Source: Deltaproteobacteria bacterium
GTDB lineage: Bacteria; Desulfobacterota; JADFVX01
Length of the DNA: 64,000 nucleotides
Assembly (NCBI GenBank): GCA_029860075.1
Contig: JAOUBX010000002.1
Location: 1-64,000, forward strand
Direction: 5' to 3'
Part shown: positions 1-8,104 of the stretch, in pieces
Layout: each line of letters begins with the position of its first letter
Numbering within the stretch: position 1 is the first letter of the stretch
Notes under the pieces: model-generated
What the model saw: the letters and a program-made list of their open reading frames with translations, nothing else
Databases searched by the model: none
Told to the model about the DNA's origin: nothing
Made by a program: the position numbers and the translations under genes

Positions 1-262
1 ATTCTTTTTCTTCCGGGGTGATTTGATCGAAACCATCTTCTTCCGGCTTGCCTCTGCCAAAGAAAATCCAGTCTGTTGATTTTCCCTTTTTATCAGCATA
101 AGAAATAATTTCTTCATAAGGAATGCTATTTTCCTTCTTCCTCAAAGAAAAAGCAGCCGGTTTAAAACCCAACAATGAAGCCAATGCAGTATTATTTTTT
201 GCACCACTTGTCTTTTTAAGGCGAACCATTATTTTAGAAAATATAAATTTTTTTCTTGACAT
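1..262 (-). CDS. Phage CI-repressor-like HTH protein, partial (runs off window start)
   Basis: An open minus-strand frame runs from an ATG at 260-262 to the window edge without a stop, giving about 87 residues of the N terminus. The translation contains VRLKKTSGAKNNTALASLLG followed by AFSLRKKENSIPYEEII, and then a W-I-F-F-G-R-G segment. This is the pattern of the bacteriophage CI repressor helix-turn-helix domain (a leading 'RLK..sG.kn..aLA.lLG', 'sIPyeei', 'DWi..G.G'). Such proteins bind operator DNA; many carry a C-terminal LexA/S24-like peptidase domain, which would lie outside the window. A second Met (before VRLKK) at about 229 could be the true start, since the first 11 residues are not part of the family core. 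The frame is not flanked by recognisable phage genes in this window, so whether it belongs to a prophage or is a stand-alone regulator is unknown. Confidence 0.75.
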   Translation of the reverse strand, partial: MSRKKFIFSKIMVRLKKTSGAKNNTALASLLGFKPAAFSLRKKENSIPYEEIISYADKKGKSTDWIFFGRGKPEEDGFDQITPEEKE

Positions 263-317
263 GTTAGCAACTCTAAAATAAAATGTTTTTAGCTATATAA
301 CTCACTAAAAGAATGGG

Positions 318-596
318 GTGGTCACCATGGTTAAAAAATATCTTCCTCTTTTAAGAGACTTCGACCGGGAAATCAGTATTTTACCCAGGTCACCCCATCG
401 TCTGGAAGCGAAGAAGGCCATCGGCACGCTTCTCGACTTCATTTTACTGCTTCAGCAATCTGAAAACTTGAAAGGGGCAACAACCGGGCAACACACGATA
501 AAGCCCCCAACAAGGCAAAGGGGTCCCGTCAAAACTGATACCGTTGGCGCGGAGTATGTAAAGGCGGGGCCTCTTTCTTTTATTCAAAACGAATAA
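318..596 (+). CDS. Small hypothetical protein (doubtful)
   Basis: A 92-codon frame starts at GTG 318 or ATG 327 and is divergent from the CI-like repressor, with 55 bp between them. The N-terminal half (KKYLPLLRDFDREISILPRS) looks like a real amphipathic helix-rich protein; the C-terminal third is low in hydrophobic residues and rich in T/P/G. I do not recognise a family. There is no good Shine-Dalgarno sequence, only a G-rich stretch before the start. The position next to a repressor would suit a small regulated gene, but the evidence is composition and frame length only. Confidence 0.3.
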   Translation: MVTMVKKYLPLLRDFDREISILPRSPHRLEAKKAIGTLLDFILLLQQSENLKGATTGQHTIKPPTRQRGPVKTDTVGAEYVKAGPLSFIQNE

Positions 597-650
597 TATA
601 ACATCACTCGATTTGATGCAAGGTTTTCGATTTTGGATAGAGAAAGAATA

Positions 651-688
651 GTTGCTGGTTGCTGGTTGCCGGTTGCCGGTTGCCGGTT
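651..688. repeat. Tandem heptamer array GTTGCYG x5
   Basis: Five consecutive 7-bp units, two GTTGCTG followed by three GTTGCCG, ending in GTT. Similar single copies (GTTGCCGGCTGCTGG) appear near 1573-1588. The array is short and lies outside any gene. Confidence 0.85.
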
Positions 689-708
689 AAAACTCTAACC
701 CCCCCGGC

Positions 709-725
709 CCCCCTTGACAAGGGGG
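709..725. repeat. CCCCCTTG/CAAGGGGG palindrome
   Basis: A perfect 8-bp inverted repeat around a single A, preceded by further C runs. It resembles the CCCCCTTT-type element at 60433-60470 in the same window, so both may belong to one dispersed family. Confidence 0.6.
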
Positions 726-741
726 AAGTATCGTTGCAGGG

Positions 742-1011
742 TTTAAAATCCTGATAATCCCGTTAATCCTGTCAGAAAAAAGCAAAATTTTTACCACGGA
801 CAGGGCCGGAAAAGGGCCGGAAATTAAAATCAGATCAAAAGAAGTGTTATCCACGAAGGAACACGAAGAAAAGAAAATATTTGAAGTTTTAAAATCCTGT
901 TAATCCTGTCTAAAAAAAATAGAATCCTTTCTTCGTGAAACTTCGTGTCCTTGGTGGCTAAATCTTTTAGCTTTTAAAATCCGGTTAATCCTCTCAATCC
1001 TGTCAAAAAAA
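742..1011. repeat. Degenerate interspersed direct and inverted repeats
   Basis: Three copies of a TTTAAAATCC-GTTAATCC-TGTC motif, each followed by an A run, start at about 742, 888 and 973. Between them CCACGAAGGAACACGAAG (851-868) and its near reverse complement CTTCGTGTCCTTGGTGG (941-957) form an inverted pair. No protein is encoded. The pattern looks like the mononucleotide-tailed intergenic repeats common in environmental delta-type genomes. Confidence 0.65.
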
Positions 1012-1049
1012 GGGGCAACGATTAGAGGCTGCTTATAAACATTGAATGT

Positions 1050-1412
1050 TTACTTCAATAAATCCTCGATAATATTAGTCAAGACCTCCACAGCGGGAGG
1101 CTTCATAATATATGCGTCAAAACCTTCACCCAGGAGTTTGCCTTCTTCATCCTCTTTTGCGCTTGCCGTAAGCGCTACAACAGGTATTTTTTCTTGTCCC
1201 GGAATTTCTTTCACTTTATTCATCGCTTCTATGCCGTTCATTCCAGGCATGTTGAGATCCATAAGAATCAGATCGGGGCTTTCCTTTTGCGCCTTTTTTA
1301 CGCCCTCATAGCCATCGTCGGCATCGATTACTTCATAACCGAGTGTTTTCAAAATATCACCGGTAATATTTCGAATCAGCATATTGTCGTCAACAATAAG
1401 AATCTTTTTCAT
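1050..1412 (-). CDS. Single-domain response regulator receiver (CheY-like)
   Basis: A 120-residue protein that is only a receiver domain. The acidic pocket is D8/D9 (IVDDN), the phospho-acceptor is D52 (LMDLNMPG), the switch Thr is in ALTAS and the conserved Lys is in MKPP. It should be phosphorylated by a histidine kinase and act by protein contact, since there is no output domain. It stands alone, about 200 bp from its neighbours, so its partner kinase is not shown by context. A clear Shine-Dalgarno (AAGGAGC) precedes the ATG. Confidence 0.9.
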   Translation of the reverse strand: MKKILIVDDNMLIRNITGDILKTLGYEVIDADDGYEGVKKAQKESPDLILMDLNMPGMNGIEAMNKVKEIPGQEKIPVVALTASAKEDEEGKLLGEGFDAYIMKPPAVEVLTNIIEDLLK

Positions 1413-1614
1413 GCTTATGCTCCTTCAATAATTTATTAGTTTGCATTAGAACTTATTTTTTTATTCCCTGCAGATAAAAGGCTTCTATAAAAGCGTACAT
1501 TATTTTTTACCATTATCAATCAAAATCCGCCGATTATTTAAAATAAGCATGAAGGCAGAAATGAGGCTTGCAAGTTGCCGGCTGCTGGTTTTTACAATCC
1601 CCTTAATTATGCGA

Positions 1615-2397
1615 CTAAAAAAAGACCTTCACTTTATCACGCCTTTCAAGGTCCAGTTCCTCTGCCGCATCACCTTGATTCATGGCAATTTCAAGACAGC
1701 CTGAACTACCCATAAGCAGCAGCGGTTCCCCTTCTTCCACATCACTGTATGTCCTTTTTATCCCTTTAATTTTTCTGTGGTCTATCACGACCCTGGCTTT
1801 TTCAAAATCCCTTCCGGCAAGGTCTTTTTGGCGGATGTTAGTCGTGGCGTTTCCAAAGGCGTCGATAAAGAGAATTTCTCCGACGATCTCATGATCGGAC
1901 CTGAAGGGAGCAGGAATGCTGAGCCTTTGGGGATTATCAATGATGTTGCCCAGGGAACCGGGGGCTATTCCCAGGCCGGCATGGGCCGCAACGGGTGCAA
2001 AAATATCACGGCCGTGAAAGGTGGCGCTCACCTCTTTTCTAAAATAGTCTTTATTGGACAGTTCAATAATCTGCTTAATGGACTCATTTTTAAGGACCAG
2101 AGTAAAAAGCCCGTTATCGGGACCGATAAAGAGGTGCTTTTCCGTCTCAATCAAAATGCCGCGCCTCTCCGATCCGACGCCGGGATCGACGACAGCCACG
2201 TGAATGGTCCCCCTGGGGTAGAGATGATAAAAATTGGAAATAAGCAAGGCCCCTTCCAGCACATTTTGCGGCTCCACCATATGAGAAATATCAACGATAT
2301 TCACCGGGGGATTAATGGAATAAATAACTCCCTTCATCTCTCCCACATAACTGTCCTGGAGACCGAAATCAGTCGTTAAGGTGATAATGGACGGCAT
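1615..2397 (-). CDS. SAM hydroxide adenosyltransferase (DUF62 family)
   Basis: 260 residues, the full length of the family that cleaves S-adenosylmethionine to adenosine and methionine using an activated water/hydroxide; fluorinase is a relative. Seen in order: TTDFGLQDSYVGEMKG at the N terminus with D10, VVDPGVGS with D71, GPDNG, and FHGRDIFAPVAA near residue 128, which carry the conserved Asp/Arg/His set. The C-terminal half is the small beta-barrel domain. The ATG follows an AAGGAGC ribosome site. It lies alone between a receiver gene and the MopE-like gene, so it is probably monocistronic. Its physiological role is not settled for the family. Confidence 0.9.
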   Translation of the reverse strand: MPSIITLTTDFGLQDSYVGEMKGVIYSINPPVNIVDISHMVEPQNVLEGALLISNFYHLYPRGTIHVAVVDPGVGSERRGILIETEKHLFIGPDNGLFTLVLKNESIKQIIELSNKDYFRKEVSATFHGRDIFAPVAAHAGLGIAPGSLGNIIDNPQRLSIPAPFRSDHEIVGEILFIDAFGNATTNIRQKDLAGRDFEKARVVIDHRKIKGIKRTYSDVEEGEPLLLMGSSGCLEIAMNQGDAAEELDLERRDKVKVFF

Positions 2398-2498
2398 GAA
2401 AAAATGCTCCTTACGTTGTAAACGGTATAATCAGGAATATAGCATATTGAAGAGGGCGAAACAAAGAGACTCTTGGGGGCTGCAAAGAAGCGTTGCAG

Positions 2499-2529
2499 CA
2501 AAATAAAAAGGGGAGCCAAAAGGCTCCCC
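2499..2529 (-). terminator. Rho-independent terminator after the MopE-like gene
   Basis: GGGGAGCC (2510-2517) and GGCTCCCC (2522-2529) form an 8-bp stem with an AAAA loop. On the minus-strand transcript the stem is followed by TTTTTATTTT. It lies 20 bp past the stop of the 2551-3747 gene. Confidence 0.9.
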
Positions 2530-2550
2530 CCTTAGTAGATATTTATTTAA

Positions 2551-3747
2551 TTATCTGCAGGCTTTGTTATTAGCGCAGTCTGAATCGGCACAATCAACAG
2601 CGCCGTCACTGTCATTGTCGATTCCATCACTGCATGTGTTTCCATTGCCCTCGGAATGACCGCCACCGGTACAAAGAGGGTCTTTGCGGCAATCCCCCTT
2701 GTCGGAGCAATCCGCCTTGCCGTCACAGTCATTGTCAATGCCATCATCACAGACCTCAGGCACGCAGACAGGGCACGCCGGACTACCTGTACAGTTGCCG
2801 TCTGCACAGTCAATCTGTCCGTCACAGTCATTATCTGTCGCATCACTGCAAGCCTCGACAGCGCCGGGATGAATCCCGGAATCGGCATCGTTGCAATCTA
2901 TAGGACCGCAATCAAGCCCTTCAACGGCGTAACCGTCACCATCGGCATCGGTACAGGGGATACACACAGGATCTGTTTCACAGACCGTATCCTGGCAATC
3001 AATTAAACCGTTGCAGTTATTGTCCTTCGTATCATCACACACTTCGGAAGCCTGGGGATTAATAAAGGGATCGGAATCATCGCAATCACCGGGGAAACAC
3101 AGGCTCGAATATGGATTGAAACCATAGAACCCATCACCGTCGAGATCATAATCCGCGCAGTTTACCGGGCAGGGATCATCGAATTGGCCATTGCAATTTT
3201 CATCGATACCGTTACCGCAGATTTCGGCAGCGCCGGGATAGATGTTCGGGTCATTATCATTACAATCATAATCCGCGTTAAAACCGTCACCATCATTATC
3301 GGGGGGTGGACAAGTATCATCAAAGTTGCCGTTACAGTTTTCGTCAATGCCATTGCCGCAGATTTCCGTTGCATAGGGATAAATTAATGGATCATTATCA
3401 TTGCAGTCACTAGGGTAGCACTGGCCCGTATACAGACTAAAACCGTAGAAACCGTCACCATCGGTATCATAAATTGAGCAATCTATGGCGCAGGAATCAT
3501 CGGACATACCATTGCAGTTTTCATCAATGTTGTTACCGCAGATCTCGGCGGCGCCGGGATAGATATTCGGATCATTATCATTACAATCGCTCCATGTACA
3601 GTTTGTGCCACCGCTATATGTGGCGAAGCCCGCATCGTGACCGTCCCCATCATTATCAATACACCCCGGTTCGACAGCCATTGCCTGCCCGCTGAAAAGC
3701 AAAAGGGACAGAACCATTGTTAAAAACAACCTCATCTTGTGACTCAT
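2551..3747 (-). CDS. Secreted MopE-like putative metal-binding repeat protein
   Basis: 398 residues with a Sec signal peptide (basic start, hydrophobic stretch about 6-22, cleavage near AMA-VEP). The mature part is built of about five full and two shorter repeats of the pattern D-x-D-G-D-G-(F/Y) ... DCND(N/A)DP.IYPGA.EICG(N/D)GIDENCNG, rich in Asp, Asn and paired Cys. This is the 'putative metal-binding motif' repeat found in Methylococcus MopE-type and other secreted proteins. The D-rich loops suggest calcium binding, the Cys pairs disulfides outside the cytoplasm. No sorting tail or membrane anchor is visible. It has a strong AAAGGAGG ribosome site and its own terminator, so it is a single-gene unit. 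The bound ion and biological role are not known from sequence. Confidence 0.85.
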   Translation of the reverse strand: MSHKMRLFLTMVLSLLLFSGQAMAVEPGCIDNDGDGHDAGFATYSGGTNCTWSDCNDNDPNIYPGAAEICGNNIDENCNGMSDDSCAIDCSIYDTDGDGFYGFSLYTGQCYPSDCNDNDPLIYPYATEICGNGIDENCNGNFDDTCPPPDNDGDGFNADYDCNDNDPNIYPGAAEICGNGIDENCNGQFDDPCPVNCADYDLDGDGFYGFNPYSSLCFPGDCDDSDPFINPQASEVCDDTKDNNCNGLIDCQDTVCETDPVCIPCTDADGDGYAVEGLDCGPIDCNDADSGIHPGAVEACSDATDNDCDGQIDCADGNCTGSPACPVCVPEVCDDGIDNDCDGKADCSDKGDCRKDPLCTGGGHSEGNGNTCSDGIDNDSDGAVDCADSDCANNKACR

Positions 3748-3943
3748 GATAAACCTCCTTTGTTTGATTTTTAATTTATTGACTCTTATATCACATTAAA
3801 AACCAAAATGCGACACATATTTCTCATTTAAATTCATTTTTTTTGCGGGAGGGGAAAGAAATATACCATTGACGAGTTCCCATTGGCGATTGAGAAAGCC
3901 CGACAGCTTGTTAAAATACTCCGGGATTTCAGGCCAGGACCGC

Positions 3944-4111
3944 TTATTCCTCTATTTTTTCAAAACCGCTTTTATCAATACCACAGATGGGACATAGCCA
4001 TTCATCTTCATCGAGGTCTTCGAATGGCGTGCCGGGGGGGACATCAGCCTCGTCATCTCCTTTTGCCGGATCATAAATATAACCACATACTGTGCAGCGC
4101 CACTTTTCCAT
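3944..4111 (-). CDS. Rubredoxin
   Basis: A 55-residue protein in a frame too short for the usual length cutoff. It begins [18 protein letters not shown] and ends with LCPICG plus a short acidic tail. The four iron ligands are C6, C9, C40 and C43, with the normal aromatic core residues (W4, Y11, Y13, F30, W38). It is a one-electron carrier used in anaerobes by oxygen and superoxide detoxification enzymes and others. ATG at 4109-4111 follows GAGGAG with good spacing. It sits about 60 bp after the fumarase/aspartase gene on the same strand and could be co-transcribed with it. No rubrerythrin or superoxide reductase gene is adjacent. Confidence 0.95.
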   Translation of the reverse strand: MEKWRCTVCGYIYDPAKGDDEADVPPGTPFEDLDEDEWLCPICGIDKSGFEKIEE

Positions 4112-4174
4112 AAAAGAAACTCCTCAATCTGTATTTGCGCAAGCTTTCCAGCACAACCCCTTAAAAAACTCGGC

Positions 4175-5551
4175 TTACGTCAAATTTTTAACATCAAATA
4201 TTTTATCAACTTCCTCTTTAGCAAGAATGCCTTTTTCTATAACCAATTCACGGATGGTAAGGCCTTTTTTCAGGGCCTCTTCCGATAATTCCGCTGCTTT
4301 GTAATAACCGATATGCCTGTTTAGAAAGGTGGCCAGGCCCACCGTCTTTTCCGCATAGTCCCTGCAACGGTCCTCATTGGCAATTATGCCGTCGATACAG
4401 CGCTTTGCCAGCAGGGTCATGCCGTTTTTGAGTATCTCCAGCGAGGCAAGTATATTGTGATTAATGACCGGCATCATGACGTTAAGCTCCATCTGCCCTG
4501 CCTGAACAGCCATGGCGACGGTATGATCGTTCCCGCAGACCTGGAAGGCCGCCATGTTGATGGCTTCAGCCATAACGGGATTGACCTTGCCCGGCATGAT
4601 GGATGAACCGGGCTGCAGGGGAGGAAGGATAATTTCCGCAAAGCCCGTTCTTGGCCCCGAGCTTAGCAGGCGAAGATCATTGGCAATGCGTGTAATTTCA
4701 AGGGCGAGGTTCCTTAGCGATGAAGAGAGGAAGGCAAAGTCGGCCATACTCTGAGTCGCCTCAAAAAGATTGGCGCTTTTTTCTATCTTATGGCCGGACA
4801 GTTCCGACAGATAGGGGACCACCGCTTCCCGATAGCCTTCCGGCGTATTCACCCCTGTTCCGGCGGCCGTGGCGCCAAGACCGGTAAAGCGAAGGGCATG
4901 GAGAGCGAAAAGGATCTTTTCCCTGCATTTTTTCAAGGCCTCACTATAGCCGCTGAATTCCTGGCCCAGCCTGACGGGAACGGCATCCTGAAGGTGAGTT
5001 CTTCCCGATTTTATAAGAGGATAGAATTGACGGGCCTTAAGGTCAAAAGCCTTTATAAGCGTTGCCGACGATTCCAGAAACTCATCTCCCAGCATCAGGG
5101 CGGCAAGCCGCATGGCGGAAGGAAAAGCATCGTTTGTCGACTGGGACATATTAACGTGATCATTGGGATGGATGCGGGAATAATCCCCTTTTTTGCCGCC
5201 CAGTATTTCTATGGCCCTGTTGGCGACAACCTCGTTGGCATTCATATTGTGGGAAGTGCCGGCACCTGCCTGATAAACATCAACGACAAAATGACGATGC
5301 CATTTGCCATGAGTAACCTCTTTGGCCGCTTCTGCTATGGCGCTGCCTCTTTGGGCGTCAAGGGCGCCGCAGTCCATATTTGCCTCTGCGGCGGCGTATT
5401 TGACAATGGCAGTGGCTTTGATAAAAACAGGGTGGGCCTTTAAGCCGCTAATGGGAAAGTTTTCAACGGCCCTCGCCGTTTGCGCGCCATAATAGGCGTC
5501 CATTGGCACCCTGACTTCACCAAGGGTATCTTTTTCTACGCGGCAATCCAT
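4175..5551 (-). CDS. aspA: Class II fumarase/aspartase family lyase, probably aspartate ammonia-lyase
   Basis: About 458 residues of the fumarase/aspartase superfamily, which adds or removes water or ammonia across fumarate. Seen: GAGTS-x-NMN-x-NEV, HPNDHVNMSQSTND, and the superfamily signature GSSIMPGKVNP. Several positions (GAGTS rather than TGSGT, and a GQMELNVMMPV segment) look more like aspartase than FumC, but the HPND and PGK features are shared, so fumarase activity is not excluded. An upstream in-frame ATG at 5578 exists; I prefer the ATG at 5549-5551 because it has a G-rich Shine-Dalgarno-like run 4-5 bases upstream and gives the family-typical start with VEKDTLGEVRVP. A small hairpin (AGCGGG/CCCGCT, 5582-5599) lies in the leader. 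Product fumarate could feed the fumarate/succinate enzyme at 60.7-64 kb. Confidence 0.85.
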   Translation of the reverse strand: MDCRVEKDTLGEVRVPMDAYYGAQTARAVENFPISGLKAHPVFIKATAIVKYAAAEANMDCGALDAQRGSAIAEAAKEVTHGKWHRHFVVDVYQAGAGTSHNMNANEVVANRAIEILGGKKGDYSRIHPNDHVNMSQSTNDAFPSAMRLAALMLGDEFLESSATLIKAFDLKARQFYPLIKSGRTHLQDAVPVRLGQEFSGYSEALKKCREKILFALHALRFTGLGATAAGTGVNTPEGYREAVVPYLSELSGHKIEKSANLFEATQSMADFAFLSSSLRNLALEITRIANDLRLLSSGPRTGFAEIILPPLQPGSSIMPGKVNPVMAEAINMAAFQVCGNDHTVAMAVQAGQMELNVMMPVINHNILASLEILKNGMTLLAKRCIDGIIANEDRCRDYAEKTVGLATFLNRHIGYYKAAELSEEALKKGLTIRELVIEKGILAKEEVDKIFDVKNLT

Positions 5552-5640
5552 ACACCCCCCCTGATTAATTTGCGTCATTCCAGCGGGACACTACCCGCTT
5601 ATTCCAGGAGATGTAATAAGTATAGCAGAAAAGGGAATAA

Positions 5641-5874
5641 TTATTTGGAAGTGAGTTTAGACTTAAGAAAGTCCTTGATTCGACTCTGAACCTGGTCAGG
5701 AATCTCCTTGCAGGAGATCTCACCGGTCAGTTCTTTTGTTTTCTTGTAGGTTTCAAAAAAAGCAAGGCATGATGAGCAGTCATCAATATGACGCTCAAAT
5801 TCTTCCTTGAATTGAGGGTTCATTTCCCCCTCAAGGTAGTCGTTGATCAATTCTATCAGGTCTTCGCATCTCAT
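5641..5874 (-). CDS. Soluble zinc-binding anti-sigma factor
   Basis: 77 residues with C3, H29, C33 and C36, the H-x3-C-x2-C signature of the ZAS (zinc anti-sigma) fold, plus an upstream Cys ligand. No membrane segment follows, so it should act in the cytoplasm, unlike RseA-type anti-sigma factors. It begins 9 bp after the stop of the ECF sigma gene at 5884-6468, so the two are translationally coupled partners. The zinc centre suggests possible redox or metal sensing, as in RsrA/ChrR; that is an inference from the family. Confidence 0.88.
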   Translation of the reverse strand: MRCEDLIELINDYLEGEMNPQFKEEFERHIDDCSSCLAFFETYKKTKELTGEISCKEIPDQVQSRIKDFLKSKLTSK

Positions 5875-5883
5875 AACGCTTCT

Positions 5884-6468
5884 CTATCCTTTGTAGTAAC
5901 GGGCCAGCCTGTCTCTCAAAAAAAGCCTTGCCCTGTGCAGCCGCGACTTTACGGCAGGAATAGTCATGCCCGTCGCATCTGCAACCTCTTCCGTTGATAA
6001 ACCCTGAATATCTCTCATCACCAAAACGGTTTTATATTTTTCCGAGAGCTTATCAATGTTCTCCATGATGAGTTGACGCATCTCTTTCCTGACAAGCTGG
6101 TTATCAGCTTTATCGGCCCAGTTGCTCACAGGGTACTCGTGCATACCGCTTTTTTCAAACTTGGGCATGTGTTCCTCAATCGGTATGTAGTCGTGCCTCT
6201 TGATTTTCCTGATCTTCATATAGGAAAAATTGATAGCAATCCTGTAAATCCAGCTTGAAAGCGCCGCTTCACCCCTGAAGGTATGGATTTTTTCAATGAC
6301 CTGAAGCAAGGTATCCTGAACGACATCTTCAGCATCCTGCTCTTTTTTCAAAAGGCCCATAGCAAGATGATAGATCTTGTCGCTATAAGCGTCTACCAAC
6401 TCATCCATGGCTGAAGCTTCTTTGGCCTTCAGTCGTTCTACAAAGTCGGTATCTTGTGATTGTGCCAT
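5884..6468 (-). CDS. ECF-family RNA polymerase sigma factor
   Basis: 194 residues. Region 2 spans about 20-90 with AEDVVQDTLLQV (2.2) and FRGEAALSSWIYRIAINFSY (2.4). After a charged linker, region 4 (about 130-190) has L-S-E-K-Y-K-T-V and the HTH GLSTEEVADATGMTIPAVKSRLHRAR. That is the RpoE/SigW-type architecture. ATG preceded by GAGG at good spacing. It is the first gene of a two-gene unit with its anti-sigma factor. I could not find a convincing ECF -35/-10 pair (GGAAC-type) just upstream, so autoregulation is not shown. Confidence 0.93.
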   Translation of the reverse strand: MAQSQDTDFVERLKAKEASAMDELVDAYSDKIYHLAMGLLKKEQDAEDVVQDTLLQVIEKIHTFRGEAALSSWIYRIAINFSYMKIRKIKRHDYIPIEEHMPKFEKSGMHEYPVSNWADKADNQLVRKEMRQLIMENIDKLSEKYKTVLVMRDIQGLSTEEVADATGMTIPAVKSRLHRARLFLRDRLARYYKG

Positions 6469-6611
6469 CAGGCTACCTCAACTTACGATAATTAGGTGCT
6501 TAAAAAGATTCAAAAAAGGATAACAACAGAAAAAGAGCGCGTCAAGGAGATTTGAAGACCGAAATGCCTCTTCAGGGGATGGGAAAAGACAGGCCTGCAA
6601 AAGGAGAATAA

Positions 6612-6881
6612 CTAGTCTTGCGCTGTCGGGTCCTTATGCGACGTATAGCGCAGGGCGATAAAATAAATGACGACAGAGATTAGCAGGATATACTTAATAA
6701 TAACACCTCCGCTGCCGAGATACATGAGCGCCCCCGCACCGATAGCAACAACAAAGGAACCATAATCGATATAGGTCAGCGTCTGCGGAGAAACTTTCTG
6801 CAAAAACCTTCCGCCACGATCGAGCGCAATGATAAGTCCGATGATAAAAACTGCCGAGATAATGATTTCCGTTGACATCAT
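6612..6881 (-). CDS. Small membrane protein, unknown
   Basis: 89 residues with three hydrophobic stretches (about 4-20, 39-57 and 60-77) separated by short charged loops, ending in a polar tail TSHKDPTAQD. No family recognised. It lies alone upstream of the sigma-factor gene on the same strand, with about 140 bp between, so co-expression is possible. No strong ribosome site is seen before the tandem ATGATG start. Confidence 0.6.
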   Translation of the reverse strand: MMSTEIIISAVFIIGLIIALDRGGRFLQKVSPQTLTYIDYGSFVVAIGAGALMYLGSGGVIIKYILLISVVIYFIALRYTSHKDPTAQD

Positions 6882-6971
6882 GTGAGCGATTCTATAATAA
6901 ATGAGATCTCTATGTCAAGCAAATGCAGCGTCCCCAACGTTGAAAGGATCAATTGAAAAAGAGGCGGAAAA

Positions 6972-7400
6972 TTATCTTATGCGTTTATAGCTGATTCTCC
7001 CCTCCCGAACGGACAAAATGACAAAGGTAAAGTCCATGAAGCTTATCTTATTTATTGTCATGGGAAAGGTATAGGTCTTCACACCCTGCAGTGGTATCAA
7101 CTCACCCTTATCCCCTTTTTTATCGTAACTTACCTGCTTAAAAATAATTTCCCTGTCATTTAATCTGATGACAGAAATATCGAAGGATTGTCCGGGTTTA
7201 TTTTTCCCTCCCTCCCCTGCCAACCGGTAAGAAAAAAAGATTTCGCCAACCGCTGCATTCGACACGTCACCGGGCCCAATATATTTAATGTCACTTTTCT
7301 TTATTGTCTCCCTGTAAGCGCAAGCGCCGCTAAAAGAGGTGATGACTATAATAAGAACAGCGAAGAGCACGCTTTTTTGGGGGCCATTATTTATTTTCAT
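6972..7400 (-). CDS. Hypothetical lipoprotein
   Basis: 142 residues. The N terminus has a hydrophobic stretch (about 11-25) ending in FSGAC, a plausible lipobox with Cys27 as the lipid anchor, followed by polar sequence. The rest is predicted beta-rich (FDISVIRLNDREIIFKQVSY, TYTFPMTINKISFMDFTFVI). I do not recognise a family. It is between two other envelope genes on the same strand. Confidence 0.65.
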   Translation of the reverse strand: MKINNGPQKSVLFAVLIIVITSFSGACAYRETIKKSDIKYIGPGDVSNAAVGEIFFSYRLAGEGGKNKPGQSFDISVIRLNDREIIFKQVSYDKKGDKGELIPLQGVKTYTFPMTINKISFMDFTFVILSVREGRISYKRIR

Positions 7401-7529
7401 TCACGGCACCGGACCTTCATATTTTTCAAATCTCCTGCTTTTTTTACCATTTTCACGTTTATAACACAAAAGAAATACGGCTTCACCTGTTATGTTGCCT
7501 TTTTCCGAAAAAAGTGCTGATGAAAGCCT

Positions 7530-8024
7530 TTACCAGAACCTTCTGGCGCCAAGATAACGTTTTTTGTAATAGGAATCTGAAAGGCTCGTTCTTTGTACCT
7601 TTTTGCCACTGCTCGGAGAATGGATAAAACCTCCCTTTCCATCGTATATGCCAACGTGGGAGGCCCCTTTTTTGTAGGTCTCGAAATAAAGCAGATCACC
7701 GGGTTTCAGGTTTTTACGGGAAATTTTCTTTCCCTGACCATACTGGTCCCAGGATTGTCTGGGAATGTTGATTCCATTCATCTTATGTGACCACCAGGCC
7801 AGACCGGAACAATCAAAACCTTTTTTTGGCGATCGTCCCCCGAAACAATATTTTTTTCCTATCTGCGATTTGGCCGTTTTCAATATTTTTTTACCCAGTT
7901 GAGGATGGGACCCTCCGACCCCCTTTGTCGCTCCTGTACAGGCGGAATAAAAGAAAAGCATAAGAATAAAAAAGCTGACAGGAAATAAAAAAAACCGGCG
8001 GGAAATATCAAATTTACCTTTCAT
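7530..8024 (-). CDS. NlpC/P60-family lipoprotein (cell-wall endopeptidase)
   Basis: About 164 residues. The N terminus MKGKFDISRRFF plus a hydrophobic stretch ends in YSACTG, a lipobox. The NlpC/P60 papain-like domain follows: catalytic Cys in FDCSGL, His in ASHVGIY and a third polar residue in GFIHSP. These enzymes cleave peptide stems of peptidoglycan, typically gamma-D-Glu-diaminopimelate bonds. Three ATG codons in a row follow GGAGGAG; only the last (8022-8024) has normal spacing (6 bases), so the upstream in-frame residues to 8072 are probably not translated. Probably anchored to the inner leaflet of the outer membrane. Confidence 0.88.
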   Translation of the reverse strand: MKGKFDISRRFFLFPVSFFILMLFFYSACTGATKGVGGSHPQLGKKILKTAKSQIGKKYCFGGRSPKKGFDCSGLAWWSHKMNGINIPRQSWDQYGQGKKISRKNLKPGDLLYFETYKKGASHVGIYDGKGGFIHSPSSGKKVQRTSLSDSYYKKRYLGARRFW

Positions 8025-8104
8025 CATCATCTCCTCCAATGAGGGGCTCTGCCCCCTTTGTGAGGGGACCATCAGATGACAGGCCTCCGGGGCGCCTCGA
8101 TACT

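Larger units (their letters stand above)
597..1049. other. Repeat-rich intergenic region
   Basis: About 450 bp without a convincing gene. It holds a heptamer tandem array, a C/G palindrome, three degenerate copies of an AATCCTGTTAATCCTGTC-type motif and an inverted pair of TTCGTGTCCTTSGTGG-type motifs (each listed separately). Such sequences are typical of dispersed intergenic repeats. A near-perfect short palindrome (TAAACATT/AATGTTTA) lies at about 1037-1053 over the end of the adjoining receiver gene. Confidence 0.6.

Noticed and set aside
2547-2888. 113-codon frame inside the MopE-like gene
   Set aside because: Same strand, another frame of a repetitive gene; an artefact of the repeat codons.
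4790-5443. 217-codon plus-strand frame opposite the lyase gene
   Set aside because: Overlaps the fumarase/aspartase gene; no similarity and no ribosome site.
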